Below are positions 8,651-16,566 of a stretch of 64,000 bases of DNA, piece by piece. Numbering within the stretch: position 1 is the stretch's first letter; every line of letters begins with the position of its first letter. Source of the DNA: Hyphomonadaceae bacterium UBA5336 (lineage in GTDB: Bacteria > Pseudomonadota > Alphaproteobacteria > Caulobacterales > Hyphomonadaceae); assembly GCA_002408125.1 (NCBI GenBank), contig DHQO01000008.1, positions 21,630 through 85,629 on the forward strand, written 5' to 3'. The notes beneath the pieces were generated by a model that saw nothing but the letters and a program-made list of their open reading frames with translations, was not told the origin of the DNA and searched no databases. A program made the position numbers and the translations under genes.

Positions 8651-9028
8651 CTATTTCGCCTTGTCCCAGCTGCCATCGGCTTTCGCTTGCTCGATCATGG
8701 CCAGGCCCGGCGGCTGCATCAGGCCGGTCTCGATCAGCTCAGCGACGCGTGCCTTGTTGATGTCCGACCAGTTGCTCCTGGGTTTGCGCGGGGAGACCAG
8801 GATGCTGGTGCGGCCCTTATTCACGCCGCGCCGCATGCGATCGATCCAGCCCCAGCACAGGGCTTCATCGTGCAGATCGCCAAAGGGGACATAGGCGCCT
8901 TTTGAGGTCTTCTTCCAGGTGACGACCCAGACGCCATCGCTGCAGTCATGATTCGCCGCCAGCCAGTCGCGCCAGTCCTGACGGTGAGAGATCTCGAACC
9001 GCTGAAAGCCTTCGCCTGCACCTGCCAT
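8651..9028 (-). CDS. YdeI/OmpD-associated family protein, short form
   Basis: The N-terminal two-thirds of a YdeI-like protein (125 residues). Conserved blocks are DWLAANHD, WVVTWKKTSKG, DEALCWGWIDR and RTSILVSPRKPRSNWSDINKARV. Members are normally about 190 residues and continue past the GxW motif with a helical C-terminal region; here the protein stops at ADGSWDKAK, and three bases later the next gene starts. The ATG at 9028 has an AAGGGA ribosome site and is preferred over one ten codons upstream. The family's biochemical role is poorly known. Confidence 0.75.
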   Translation of the reverse strand: MAGAGEGFQRFEISHRQDWRDWLAANHDCSDGVWVVTWKKTSKGAYVPFGDLHDEALCWGWIDRMRRGVNKGRTSILVSPRKPRSNWSDINKARVAELIETGLMQPPGLAMIEQAKADGSWDKAK

Positions 9029-9172
9029 GGAGAATCCCTTTAGATATTGCCGCGACAAATGGAAAGAGTTCAGTTCCCGGGCTCGCCAAAGCGAAAACTT
9101 CCTGCTACGCGGCCAAGCGTCGAGGATGGGTTTGTTACGACCCGGTAAAGTCTAGGTCAGGGGAAGCGCGCC

Positions 9173-10210
9173 ATGTCACTGGGCGGGTTTGAAATATTCG
9201 CAATCGTTGGCTTCCTGCTGGCGTCATATTCCGTCATCGCCAATGACTCGATCCAGACCCTGGGGACATTCCTGTCCTCAAACAGCCACAGGCCCTGGTG
9301 GGTTCTGTGGCTTTTTGCATCGGGCATCATGGTCGCCGCGCTGCTTTATGCCCAGTTCTTCGCCGGTGGGGACATTGCCGACGGCAAGCTGAACAAGCTG
9401 CCCTATCCGGAAGGCGGCATCCAGTGGTGGCATGCCCTGCCCCCGCTCGCCCTTCTGTTCCTCACACGGTTCGGAATTCCGGTCTCCACCACCTTCCTCG
9501 TCCTCACCATTTTCGCTCTGACGGGCGGGGAGGCCACCGAAGGCGTGATGACCAGCATGCTGATCAAGTCCGCCATCGGCTATGCCGTGGCCTTTGGCGC
9601 CGGCGCGGTGATCTGGCTGGTAATCTCCCGCCTCTGGGAGACATGGGTCGGCACCACCGATCATGACGAACATCGCCACCCGTTCTGGAGCATCGCCCAG
9701 TGGGGCACGACCGGCTTTCTCTGGTTCACCTGGCTGCAGCAGGACTTTGCGAATATCTTCGTCTTCCTGCCGCGCGAGCGCACCGTGCTGGAATCCGGCG
9801 AGATCCTCGTCACCTTCGCGCCTGGCCTGATCATCTTCGCCGCTGTCGTGATGGCCGCCATGCAGGCCTATATCTTCCGGGCCAAGGGCGGCGAGATCCA
9901 GAAGATCGTCACCTCCAAGACCAATACGGTGGATGTCCGTTCGGCGACGATTGTCGACCTCGTCTATGCCATCGTGCTGTTCTACTTCAAGGAACTGAAC
10001 AATGTGCCGATGAGCACCACCTGGGTGTTCCTTGGCCTCCTGGCCGGCCGTGAGCTGGCCATTTCCATCGTCACCACCCTGCGCGAGCGCGGCGCGGCCT
10101 TCTTCGATGTCGGCACCGATGTGGTGCGTGCGGGCATTGGCCTGATCGTGTCGGTACTGCTGGCCGTCGGCATGCCCTGGGCGGCCACCGGCCAGATGCC
10201 GACTTTCTAA
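9173..10210 (+). CDS. Multi-pass membrane protein resembling PiT-type phosphate permeases
   Basis: A 345-residue integral membrane protein with about eight to nine hydrophobic helices. It has an internal echo: GIPVSTTFLVLTIFA in the first half and NVPMSTTWVFLGLLAG in the second, resembling the PxSTT/ISTTH repeat of PiT phosphate permeases. IANDSIQTLGTF near the N-terminus resembles their GANDxxN motif. It is shorter than typical PiT proteins and the motifs are degenerate, so inorganic phosphate transport is a guess. A GGGGAAG ribosome site precedes the ATG. It is apparently a single-gene unit. Confidence 0.7.
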   Translation: MSLGGFEIFAIVGFLLASYSVIANDSIQTLGTFLSSNSHRPWWVLWLFASGIMVAALLYAQFFAGGDIADGKLNKLPYPEGGIQWWHALPPLALLFLTRFGIPVSTTFLVLTIFALTGGEATEGVMTSMLIKSAIGYAVAFGAGAVIWLVISRLWETWVGTTDHDEHRHPFWSIAQWGTTGFLWFTWLQQDFANIFVFLPRERTVLESGEILVTFAPGLIIFAAVVMAAMQAYIFRAKGGEIQKIVTSKTNTVDVRSATIVDLVYAIVLFYFKELNNVPMSTTWVFLGLLAGRELAISIVTTLRERGAAFFDVGTDVVRAGIGLIVSVLLAVGMPWAATGQMPTF

Positions 10211-10224
10211 GGCTTTTCCAGACT

Positions 10225-10644
10225 CTAGGAGCAGGAATCGGCAAGACGCTGGGCCGTGGCCGAAACCGCTACAGGCATCTGCATTTCGGGTGTGCCGGTC
10301 CAGCCCGTGGCGCTGAGCGCGGCCGTCTCGCCCTGCAGCAGGAACTCGCCCGATAGCTCGCCCTTCAGCGCGCCGGTGCAGGCAATCTCGAAGCTCACAC
10401 CGTTTTCCATCGGGCTGGAGGAAATGAGGTCGCAGCCATCGGCGATGGACTGGGCCGCCTTGGACAGGTCATAGGTGGAATTGCCGGGGCGGAAGCATTC
10501 CTGCCCGGAATCGGTCATCTGACCGGCACCCAGCTGGGCAGTTCCGCTATAGCTCCACAGGCCTGGCGGGATCGTGATCGACTCGCCGAAAGCCGGCAGG
10601 GCCATGGCCGCAGCCAGAACCAGTACACTGAAGGGACGACGCAT
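10225..10644 (-). CDS. DUF3617-family exported protein
   Basis: A 139-residue protein with a Sec-type signal peptide (residues 1 to about 20, ending near PAFG). The body starts with IPPGLW and has four spaced cysteines (QECF, DGCD, IACT and a C-terminal DSCS), matching DUF3617 periplasmic proteins. Function is not known. It lies between the convergent PiT-like gene and ilvC, transcribed leftward, and may be read through from ilvC, though a 95-base gap separates them. Confidence 0.75.
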   Translation of the reverse strand: MRRPFSVLVLAAAMALPAFGESITIPPGLWSYSGTAQLGAGQMTDSGQECFRPGNSTYDLSKAAQSIADGCDLISSSPMENGVSFEIACTGALKGELSGEFLLQGETAALSATGWTGTPEMQMPVAVSATAQRLADSCS

Positions 10645-10739
10645 GGGGTTCTCCTCGAAACTCCGAGCGGCGTTAAGTGACGGCGAAATAGGGCATCAGC
10701 GAGGCACGAACTGCACCCCGCCGACACCCTGTCTGAGAC

Positions 10740-11759
10740 TTAATTTCGCGCCTTGTCGACCAGGCGGTCATTCTGCGCCCAATGCATCATGCCGCGCAGT
10801 TTCTCGCCAACTTCCTCGATGAGGTGCGAGTTCATCCTGCTTCGCATGGCGTGGAAGCCCGGCGCGCCCGCCTGATTTTCCAGCACCCAGTTGCGCGCGA
10901 AGGTGCCGTTCTGGATATCCTCGAGAACCTTCTTCATCTCCTTCTTGGTCTCGCTGTCGACCACACGCGGGCCGGAGACATATTCGCCATACTCGGCGGT
11001 GTTGGAGATCGAGTAGTTCATGTTGGCGATGCCGCCTTCATAGATCAGGTCGACGATCAGCTTGGTCTCGTGCAAGCATTCGAAATAGGCCATTTCCGGC
11101 GCATAGCCGGCCTCGACCAGGGTCTCGAAACCGGCCTTGATCAGCTCGACAATGCCGCCACACAGCACGGCCTGCTCACCGAAGAGATCGGTCTCGGTCT
11201 CTTCACGGAACGAGGTCTCGATGACGCCGGCGCGGGTGTTGCCGATGGCCTTGGAATAGGACAGCGCCACATCCTTGGCCGAACCCGTAGCATCCTGGTG
11301 GATGGCGACGAGGCCCGGCAGGCCGAAGCCGCGCTGGTACTGGTCGCGCAGGGTGTGGCCGGGGCCCTTGGGCGCCGACAGGGAGACATCCACATCGGCC
11401 GGCGGACGGATCAGATTGTAGTGGATGTTGAAGCCGTGGCCGAACATGATGTGCTGGCCGGCGCGCACATGCGGCTCGATCTCATTGGCCCAGAGCACGG
11501 CCTGCTTTTCGTCGGGGATGAGGATCATCACCACGTCGGCCCACTCGGTGGCCTCGGACGGTGTCATCACGGTCAGTCCCTCGGCCTCGGCCTTGGGTTT
11601 GGACGAGGAGGTCGGCTGCAGGCCAACACGCACATCCTTCACACCGCTGTCGCGCATGTTCAGCGCGTGCGCATGACCCTGCGAGCCATACCCGATCACG
11701 GCGACCTTCTTGCCCTGGATCAGGGACAGGTCGGCATCCTGTTCATAGTAGATATTCAT
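10740..11759 (-). CDS. ilvC: Ketol-acid reductoisomerase (NADP+)
   Basis: Isomerises and reduces acetolactate and acetohydroxybutyrate with NADPH in valine, leucine and isoleucine synthesis. The 339 residues are the class I length. The Rossmann motif VAVIGYGSQGHAHALN lies at about 19-34. The C-terminal knotted domain has FREETETDLFGEQAVLCGG and YECL-type metal ligands (EMAYFECLHE). The ATG overlaps the stop of the WecG-STAS gene by four bases (ATGA), tying it to the ilv operon. It is the last gene of the unit. Confidence 0.97.
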   Translation of the reverse strand: MNIYYEQDADLSLIQGKKVAVIGYGSQGHAHALNMRDSGVKDVRVGLQPTSSSKPKAEAEGLTVMTPSEATEWADVVMILIPDEKQAVLWANEIEPHVRAGQHIMFGHGFNIHYNLIRPPADVDVSLSAPKGPGHTLRDQYQRGFGLPGLVAIHQDATGSAKDVALSYSKAIGNTRAGVIETSFREETETDLFGEQAVLCGGIVELIKAGFETLVEAGYAPEMAYFECLHETKLIVDLIYEGGIANMNYSISNTAEYGEYVSGPRVVDSETKKEMKKVLEDIQNGTFARNWVLENQAGAPGFHAMRSRMNSHLIEEVGEKLRGMMHWAQNDRLVDKARN

Positions 11760-12922
11760 TCGGCAGATACTCCTTCGGAAATGTCGATTGTCTTTGGTTC
11801 GGCGTTCGCGGGTGCGGGCGCGGCAGTGTCTGCCAGCTCCATACGATCGAAAATGTCGGCATGGACGGCACTGAGACCGTCAAACTCCAGGGCAAGCCCC
11901 CTGGCCGCAAGGCGGACCTTCAACAGCGCCAATACGCCAAGCAGGGCACCATCCACAAGCCCAAGCTCGTGACAACGCAGCGCGACAGGCCGGCCGGCCT
12001 CCAGCGCGCGCTGGAGCATGGGGCGAAGCTCCTCCAGGTCCGGTGCGCAGGCATTGCCCGACAGCGTGAGGATAAACCGCCCCGGCTGGCGCTCAGCCTC
12101 CACACGCAGGGGGCCAGCATCCTTGAGATGGCGGACATCGCGCTGCACAACCCAGAGCCGGCTGGGGACAAGCGCGAGGAACCGCAAGCCATCCTTCACA
12201 TAGCGCCGCCACAGGGCCGGCTCGGCCCAGATCCGCCAGGCCCATTCCAGACCGGCGCGCGACATCCAGCCGGGGGCACGCGCGATCGTGTTGCCAACAA
12301 AGTCCACCACCGCGCCGAGATGAGCGATGACCGGCGCGTTCAGCCGGTGACGATAGCGTGAGATCCAGTCCTGGCCCTTCTTCGCGCCGAGGCTGACGAC
12401 CACGAAATCCGGCCGGGCGCGATTGATCGTCTCGAAGATCACCGGCGCGGCCATGTCTTCCACGCTGCCATAGCCCGGATTGAGCGCGCCGCAGCCGACC
12501 AGGCCGCCATCTTCCTCGTTCAGCCGGGCATTGGCCGCCTCTGCCGCTCCGGCCCGGCCGCCAAAGAAGAAGACACGGATCTTCCTGTACCCCGGCTTGC
12601 GGGCGCGCAGGCGCTCGAACAGGTCCGATCCCGCCACGCGTTCGGGAATGGGCGCGCCAAGCTGGCGAGCAAGCCAGACCACCGGTGCGCCATCGGCCAG
12701 GCTGAGATCGGCCTCGCGGACCTGCTGCATGGCAACGGGCTCGCGCAGGGCCCTGATCAGCCAGTTGAGGTTTGGCGTCACGAAGGACAATCGCACCCCG
12801 GACTCCACAGCCCCGCGCAGGCGCGCTTCGGCGCCGTCGAGCGTGATCGCATCGACCGGTACGCCGAAAACGGACCAGACATTGCGCTGGAACACGCTGG
12901 GAGAGGTGGCAAGCTGAGGCAT
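11756..12922 (-). CDS. WecG/TagA/CpsF glycosyltransferase fused to a C-terminal STAS-like domain
   Basis: A 388-residue protein. Residues about 10-260 form a GT26-type domain (TPNLNWLIRAL, ADLSLADGAPVVW, PERVAGSDLF, FFFGGRAGAAE, LGAKKGQDW), which adds a sugar to a lipid-linked acceptor at the inner membrane face. The family normally ends near 250. Here about 100 more residues (around 285-375) read like a STAS domain: LSGNACAPDLEELRPML, then GLVDGALLGVLALL where phosphorylatable STAS proteins have DSSG, so no such Ser is present. The start at 12922 leaves 25 bases after ilvN. A related WecG-type enzyme, HfsJ, makes holdfast in Caulobacter; that role here is speculative. Confidence 0.85.
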   Translation of the reverse strand: MPQLATSPSVFQRNVWSVFGVPVDAITLDGAEARLRGAVESGVRLSFVTPNLNWLIRALREPVAMQQVREADLSLADGAPVVWLARQLGAPIPERVAGSDLFERLRARKPGYRKIRVFFFGGRAGAAEAANARLNEEDGGLVGCGALNPGYGSVEDMAAPVIFETINRARPDFVVVSLGAKKGQDWISRYRHRLNAPVIAHLGAVVDFVGNTIARAPGWMSRAGLEWAWRIWAEPALWRRYVKDGLRFLALVPSRLWVVQRDVRHLKDAGPLRVEAERQPGRFILTLSGNACAPDLEELRPMLQRALEAGRPVALRCHELGLVDGALLGVLALLKVRLAARGLALEFDGLSAVHADIFDRMELADTAAPAPANAEPKTIDISEGVSAE

Positions 12923-12947
12923 GGCTGGGTTTGGAAAGCCGAACTGG

Positions 12948-13499
12948 CTATCCCGCTTCCTTTCCGCGCTTGATCGACAGGACGCCCGTGCGCGAGACCT
13001 CAACCAGGCCGAGCGGTTCCATCAGTTCCAGGAACTGGTCGATCTTCTCGCTCGCGCCGGTGATCTCGAAGACGAAGCTTTCAGATGTGGTGTCAATGAC
13101 GCTGGCGCGGAAGATCTCCGCGATACGCAGCGCCTCGACACGGTCTGCCCCTTTTCCTGCGACCTTGACCAGCGCCAGCTCGCGCTCCAGCCCGCGCTTG
13201 GACTTGGTGATGTCGACCACCTTGTCGACCGGGACAAGGCGCAGGAGCTGAGACTCGATCTGTTCCAGGGTGTGCGCCGTCCCGCTGGTGACGATGGTGA
13301 TGCGCGAGCGGTGGCGCGAGCGGTCGACCTCCGCGACAGTGAGGCTCTCGATATTGTAGCCGCGTGCGGAGAACAGGCCCACGACGCGCGCCAGCACGCC
13401 GGGCTCATTGTCGACCATCACGGCCAGCGTGCGCTTTTCAGGCACGTCCTCGCCATGGGTCATGTCATAGGCGGAGGCGGGAGATGTCGTCTCGCTCAT
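12948..13499 (-). CDS. ilvN: Acetolactate synthase small (regulatory) subunit
   Basis: The regulatory subunit that stimulates IlvB and gives valine feedback inhibition. The 183 residues comprise an N-terminal ACT domain (TLAVMVDNEPGVLARVVGLF, about 24-43, then RGYNIESLTV) and a C-terminal ALS_ss_C domain. About 20 residues precede the ACT domain, common in alphaproteobacteria. The ATG overlaps the upstream orf242 stop by four bases. It lies two genes away from ilvB instead of directly next to it. Confidence 0.95.
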   Translation of the reverse strand: MSETTSPASAYDMTHGEDVPEKRTLAVMVDNEPGVLARVVGLFSARGYNIESLTVAEVDRSRHRSRITIVTSGTAHTLEQIESQLLRLVPVDKVVDITKSKRGLERELALVKVAGKGADRVEALRIAEIFRASVIDTTSESFVFEITGASEKIDQFLELMEPLGLVEVSRTGVLSIKRGKEAG

Positions 13500-14224
13500 T
13501 GGGCCAGCCTTTCCTGATAGGCATGGAGGATCGCTCTGCGCTCTTCGGTCGGCAGAATGAAGATCACGTCCTCGTCATTGTGCGCCGCCAGCACGCCGGG
13601 GTGACGGCAGTCGAATTCGAGAGCCAGCCGCGCGGCCCGTATATGGGGACGGTCGTCCATCCGGTCGGCACGCTCGACCAGCGAATTGCGGTGATTGGGA
13701 TCCAGGAAGGCCTGCAGCTCGGAGACGAACAGTCGGCGCAGCTTGAACAGCAGACTCGCAGCCTCCTCACCGGTGCGGAAATGGCCGAATTGCAGTATCT
13801 TGACCTGGTAACAGGCAATGATCACCGCGAACAGGATCGGCGGGCGATGGCCCTTGTAGGCCCCGTCCTTGTCTTGTCCCTTGGTGTCGGGCTGGTAGTT
13901 CGGGAAGAACAGCCGGCCGCGATCTGCCAGTGCCGAAAGGCGCGCGGCCAGTGTGTCGCGGCGCCGGATGAAGTCCTGCTCGGCAACCGGCCCCGTGCTG
14001 GTCGCAAGCATGCCGGCCTCAGCCATGACATCGATCACCTCATCGCCCCAGTCGAGGCTCTGGCGGTCGATCTCGACGCGCACAGCGCCCTGCTGCAGGC
14101 GGCGCTGCGCCCGGGTCTCGCCGCGCGCAAAGATGGCCGAGCCCACCGCGACAAGGGCCGACACGATGGTCACAAGGACATCGAGATTGTCCTTCAGCCA
14201 GTCCAGGGCCTGTTGCAGGGTCAT
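13496..14224 (-). CDS. Hypothetical protein with one N-terminal membrane segment, inside the ilv operon (orf242)
   Basis: A 242-residue protein I do not recognise. Residues about 14-33 (LDVLVTIVSALVAVGSAIFA) form one membrane helix, followed by a charged, probably cytoplasmic, helical body with many Arg and Asp. A GGAGGA ribosome site lies nine bases before the ATG at 14224, which decides the start. Its stop overlaps ilvN by four bases, so it is translationally coupled to the ilv genes. Third-position GC looks like neighbouring genes. No enzyme motif is visible; a regulatory or membrane-attachment role is only a guess. Confidence 0.75.
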   Translation of the reverse strand: MTLQQALDWLKDNLDVLVTIVSALVAVGSAIFARGETRAQRRLQQGAVRVEIDRQSLDWGDEVIDVMAEAGMLATSTGPVAEQDFIRRRDTLAARLSALADRGRLFFPNYQPDTKGQDKDGAYKGHRPPILFAVIIACYQVKILQFGHFRTGEEAASLLFKLRRLFVSELQAFLDPNHRNSLVERADRMDDRPHIRAARLALEFDCRHPGVLAAHNDEDVIFILPTEERRAILHAYQERLAQ

Positions 14225-14347
14225 GGCGCACATCCTCCGGTGCCGGATATGGCGCCCCTTTTGCCACGCCGGATGAAGCATGGGCAACCACAACTGGGAC
14301 CGGTTGAGACGGATGTCCGACATGGGTGTGCATACGGGGGGCTGGCC

Positions 14348-14369
14348 GCGCCCGGATCGTCGGGCGCGA
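14348..14369 (-). other. Perfect 8-bp inverted repeat between orf63 and orf242
   Basis: CGCGCCCG and its exact complement are separated by six bases, in the 169-base gap of the ilv operon. No U-run follows, so it is not a standard intrinsic terminator. It could be an mRNA-processing or stability hairpin. Confidence 0.4.
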
Positions 14370-14393
14370 AGGGGTTGAAATGATTGAGGGCAG

Positions 14394-14585
14394 CTAGCCC
14401 TGGCTGGAAACCAGACGCAGTCCGGGACGGCTTGTCTGCGGTATGGCCATGGCGCCGGCAGCGACGCCCTGGGCATAGGTGAGGCCGGGGGCGACGTTCG
14501 GGAAACGGGCCGGCGGCGGGCCACCCATGGTCAGCGAGGCAGCGGCGCGGGGCTTCTCGGGGGTCTTCACGAGTTTCAGCATCAC
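14394..14585 (-). CDS. Small hypothetical protein directly after ilvB (orf63)
   Basis: A 62-63-residue frame whose GTG at 14585 shares one base with the ilvB TAG stop; an ATG follows immediately, so either could serve. The frame keeps the high third-position GC of real genes here. The protein is Pro/Ala/Gly rich with basic ends and has a short weakly hydrophobic stretch (YAQGVAAGAMAI). I recognise no family. A real, translationally coupled small gene is likely but not proven. Confidence 0.5.
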   Translation of the reverse strand: MMLKLVKTPEKPRAAASLTMGGPPPARFPNVAPGLTYAQGVAAGAMAIPQTSRPGLRLVSSQG

Positions 14586-16366
14586 TACACCAGTCGCTTT
14601 CCGTCTTCACCGATTTCGTCACCCTGGATCTCACCCAGGATCATTTCATTGTGGGCTGCACCCGACGGGATCATCGGCAGGCAGTTCTCGTTCTTCACCA
14701 CCCTGCAGTCGAAGATAACAGGCCCATCATAATCAATCATTTCCATGATTTTCGCGTCGAGCTCGCCGGGATCGTCGCAAATGATGCCTTTTGCACCATA
14801 TGCCTCGGCCAGTTTCACAAAATCAGGCAGCGCCTCGCTGTAGGAGTGGGAATAGCGCTCGCCATGCAGCAGCTGCTGCCACTGGCGCACCATGCCCATC
14901 CATTCATTGTTGAGGATGAACACCTTGATCGGCAGATCGTGCTGCACGGCGGTGGACATTTCCTGCATCACCATCTGCACGCTGGCCTCGCCGGCAATGT
15001 CGACAACCAGCGCACCCGGATGCGCGGCCTGAATTCCGACCGCGGCCGGCAGGCCATAGCCCATGGTGCCGAGCCCGCCGGAAGTCATCCAGCGATTGGG
15101 CTCCTCGAAATGATAGAATTGCGCGGCCCACATCTGGTGCTGGCCCACCTCGGTGGAGATATAGGTGTCGCGGTCGCGGGTCAGCTCATAGAGGCGCTCG
15201 ACTGCGTATTGCGGCTGGATCGCCGTCTTGCTGCGGGCATAGGCAAAGCAGTCGCGCGCCTTCCAGCTCTCGATCTGCTTTTTCCAGTCCTTCAGCGAGG
15301 GGCGCTTGCCGCTTCGCGCCTCCCAGGCCTTCAGCAGGGCTTCCAGCGCCTCGGCGCAGTCGGCCACTATTGGCACATCCACGCGGACATTCTTGTTGAT
15401 CGAGCTCGGGTCGATATCGATGTGGATCTTCTTCGAACCCGGCGAGAAGGCATCGATCCGCCCCGTCACCCGGTCGTCGAAGCGCGCGCCGATGCAGATC
15501 ATCAGGTCGCAGTCATGCATGGCATGATTGGCCTCGTATGCGCCGTGCATGCCCAGCATGCCGAGCCAGTCGGGATGGGAAGCCGGAAAGGCGCCGAGCC
15601 CCATCAGGGTGGAGGTCAGCGGAAAGCCGGTCTCTTCCTGCAGCTTGCGCAGCAGCTGCGAGGCGCGCAGGCCGGAATTGATCACGCCGCCGCCGGTATA
15701 GAAGACCGGGCGCTTGGCCTGCACCATCAGGTTGATCGCCTGCTCGATGCGGTCCTTCTTCGGCGTGGTGCGCGGGCGGTAGGTGCGCCGGTGCACCTCC
15801 TCCTTGCTCACCCAGGCGCCGGTGGCGAACTGCACATCCTTGGGCACATCCACCACCACTGGGCCGGGCCGGCCGCTGGTCGCCACCAGGAAGGCCTCGT
15901 GCAGGGTGCGGGCAAGATCGTTCACATCGGTGACGAGATAATTGTGCTTGGCACAGCAGCGCGTGATGCCCACCGTATCGCATTCCTGAAAGGCGTCGGT
16001 ACCGATGAGGTGCGTCGGGACCTGGCCGGTGATCACCACCATGGGGATGGAGTCCATCATCGCATCGGCAATCGGCGTCACCATATTCGTCGCGCCGGGG
16101 CCGGAGGTCACCAGCACCACACCGGGCTTGCCGGTGGAGCGGGCATAGCCCTCGGCGGCATGACCGGCGCCCTGCTCGTGGCGCACCAGGATGTGGCGCA
16201 TGGAGGGCTCGGAGAAGAGCGCGTCATAGATCGGCAGAACTGCCCCGCCGGGATAGCCGAACAGCGTGTCTACGCCCTGCGCCTTGAGAACTTCGATGAC
16301 AAGCTGGGCGCCGGTCATGGTCTTGGGGGCTTTGGTCGCAGGCTCTGTGGCGGTGTTCGGTTTCAT
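14585..16366 (-). CDS. ilvB: Acetolactate synthase large (catalytic) subunit
   Basis: The thiamine-diphosphate enzyme that condenses pyruvate for branched-chain amino-acid synthesis. At 593 residues it has the usual three TPP domains. FGYPGGAVLPIYDALF (about 38-53), HEQGAGHAAEGYARSTG and GPGATN mark the N-terminal domain; NNEWMGMVRQWQ and HSYSEALPDF mark the C-terminal domain. The Mg-TPP motif usually written GDGS/GDAS reads GEAS here. It is the first structural gene of the ilv operon, preceded by a leader peptide and attenuator 105 bases upstream. Confidence 0.97.
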   Translation of the reverse strand: MKPNTATEPATKAPKTMTGAQLVIEVLKAQGVDTLFGYPGGAVLPIYDALFSEPSMRHILVRHEQGAGHAAEGYARSTGKPGVVLVTSGPGATNMVTPIADAMMDSIPMVVITGQVPTHLIGTDAFQECDTVGITRCCAKHNYLVTDVNDLARTLHEAFLVATSGRPGPVVVDVPKDVQFATGAWVSKEEVHRRTYRPRTTPKKDRIEQAINLMVQAKRPVFYTGGGVINSGLRASQLLRKLQEETGFPLTSTLMGLGAFPASHPDWLGMLGMHGAYEANHAMHDCDLMICIGARFDDRVTGRIDAFSPGSKKIHIDIDPSSINKNVRVDVPIVADCAEALEALLKAWEARSGKRPSLKDWKKQIESWKARDCFAYARSKTAIQPQYAVERLYELTRDRDTYISTEVGQHQMWAAQFYHFEEPNRWMTSGGLGTMGYGLPAAVGIQAAHPGALVVDIAGEASVQMVMQEMSTAVQHDLPIKVFILNNEWMGMVRQWQQLLHGERYSHSYSEALPDFVKLAEAYGAKGIICDDPGELDAKIMEMIDYDGPVIFDCRVVKNENCLPMIPSGAAHNEMILGEIQGDEIGEDGKRLV

Positions 16367-16401
16367 CGGTCTGTCTTGTTCAGGTCATTTGGGGTCAGGG
16401 C

Positions 16402-16433
16402 AAAAGAAAAAGGGCCCCGCTTCCGAGACCCTT
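16402..16433 (-). terminator. ilv attenuator: intrinsic terminator between leader peptide and ilvB
   Basis: On the minus strand AAGGGUCUC pairs with GGGGCCCUU (nine pairs, two of them G-U) around a six-base loop, followed by UUUUUCUUUU. The alternative pairing of 16458-16467 (CCGAUUGACC) with 16423-16430 (GGUCUCGG) would destroy the stem, giving a candidate antiterminator. Confidence 0.85.
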
Positions 16434-16471
16434 GTGTGCATGCGCCCGCAACCGGCCGGTCAATCGGCCAG

Positions 16472-16510
16472 TCACGGACGCCTGATAACGAGTACGCTGA
16501 TCGCGCGCAT
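16472..16510 (-). CDS. ilv leader peptide (12 residues)
   Basis: The frame reads MRAISVLVIRRP, with five of twelve codons for Ile, Val or Leu, the amino acids made by the operon. A GGAGAGG ribosome site lies just upstream. The stop lies about 40 bases before the intrinsic terminator. This is the layout of transcription attenuation by ribosome stalling at scarce branched-chain tRNAs. Confidence 0.85.
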   Translation of the reverse strand: MRAISVLVIRRP

Positions 16511-16537
16511 GGGCAGTTTCCTCTCCAGTCGTTGAAA

Positions 16538-16566
16538 AGAATAAACTTGCGCTTAGCCGGGGTCAA
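16538..16566 (-). promoter_or_regulatory. ilv operon promoter (sigma-70 type)
   Basis: On the minus strand TTGACC (16561-16566) and TATTCT (16538-16543) are separated by exactly 17 bases. The -35 box lies in the last codons of miaA. Transcription would begin near 16531, about 20 bases before the leader-peptide ATG. Confidence 0.75.

Noticed and set aside
8651..9028. Frameshifted pseudogene of YdeI
   Set aside because: No C-terminal remnant in any frame; the next gene starts three bases later, so a stable short form is more likely.
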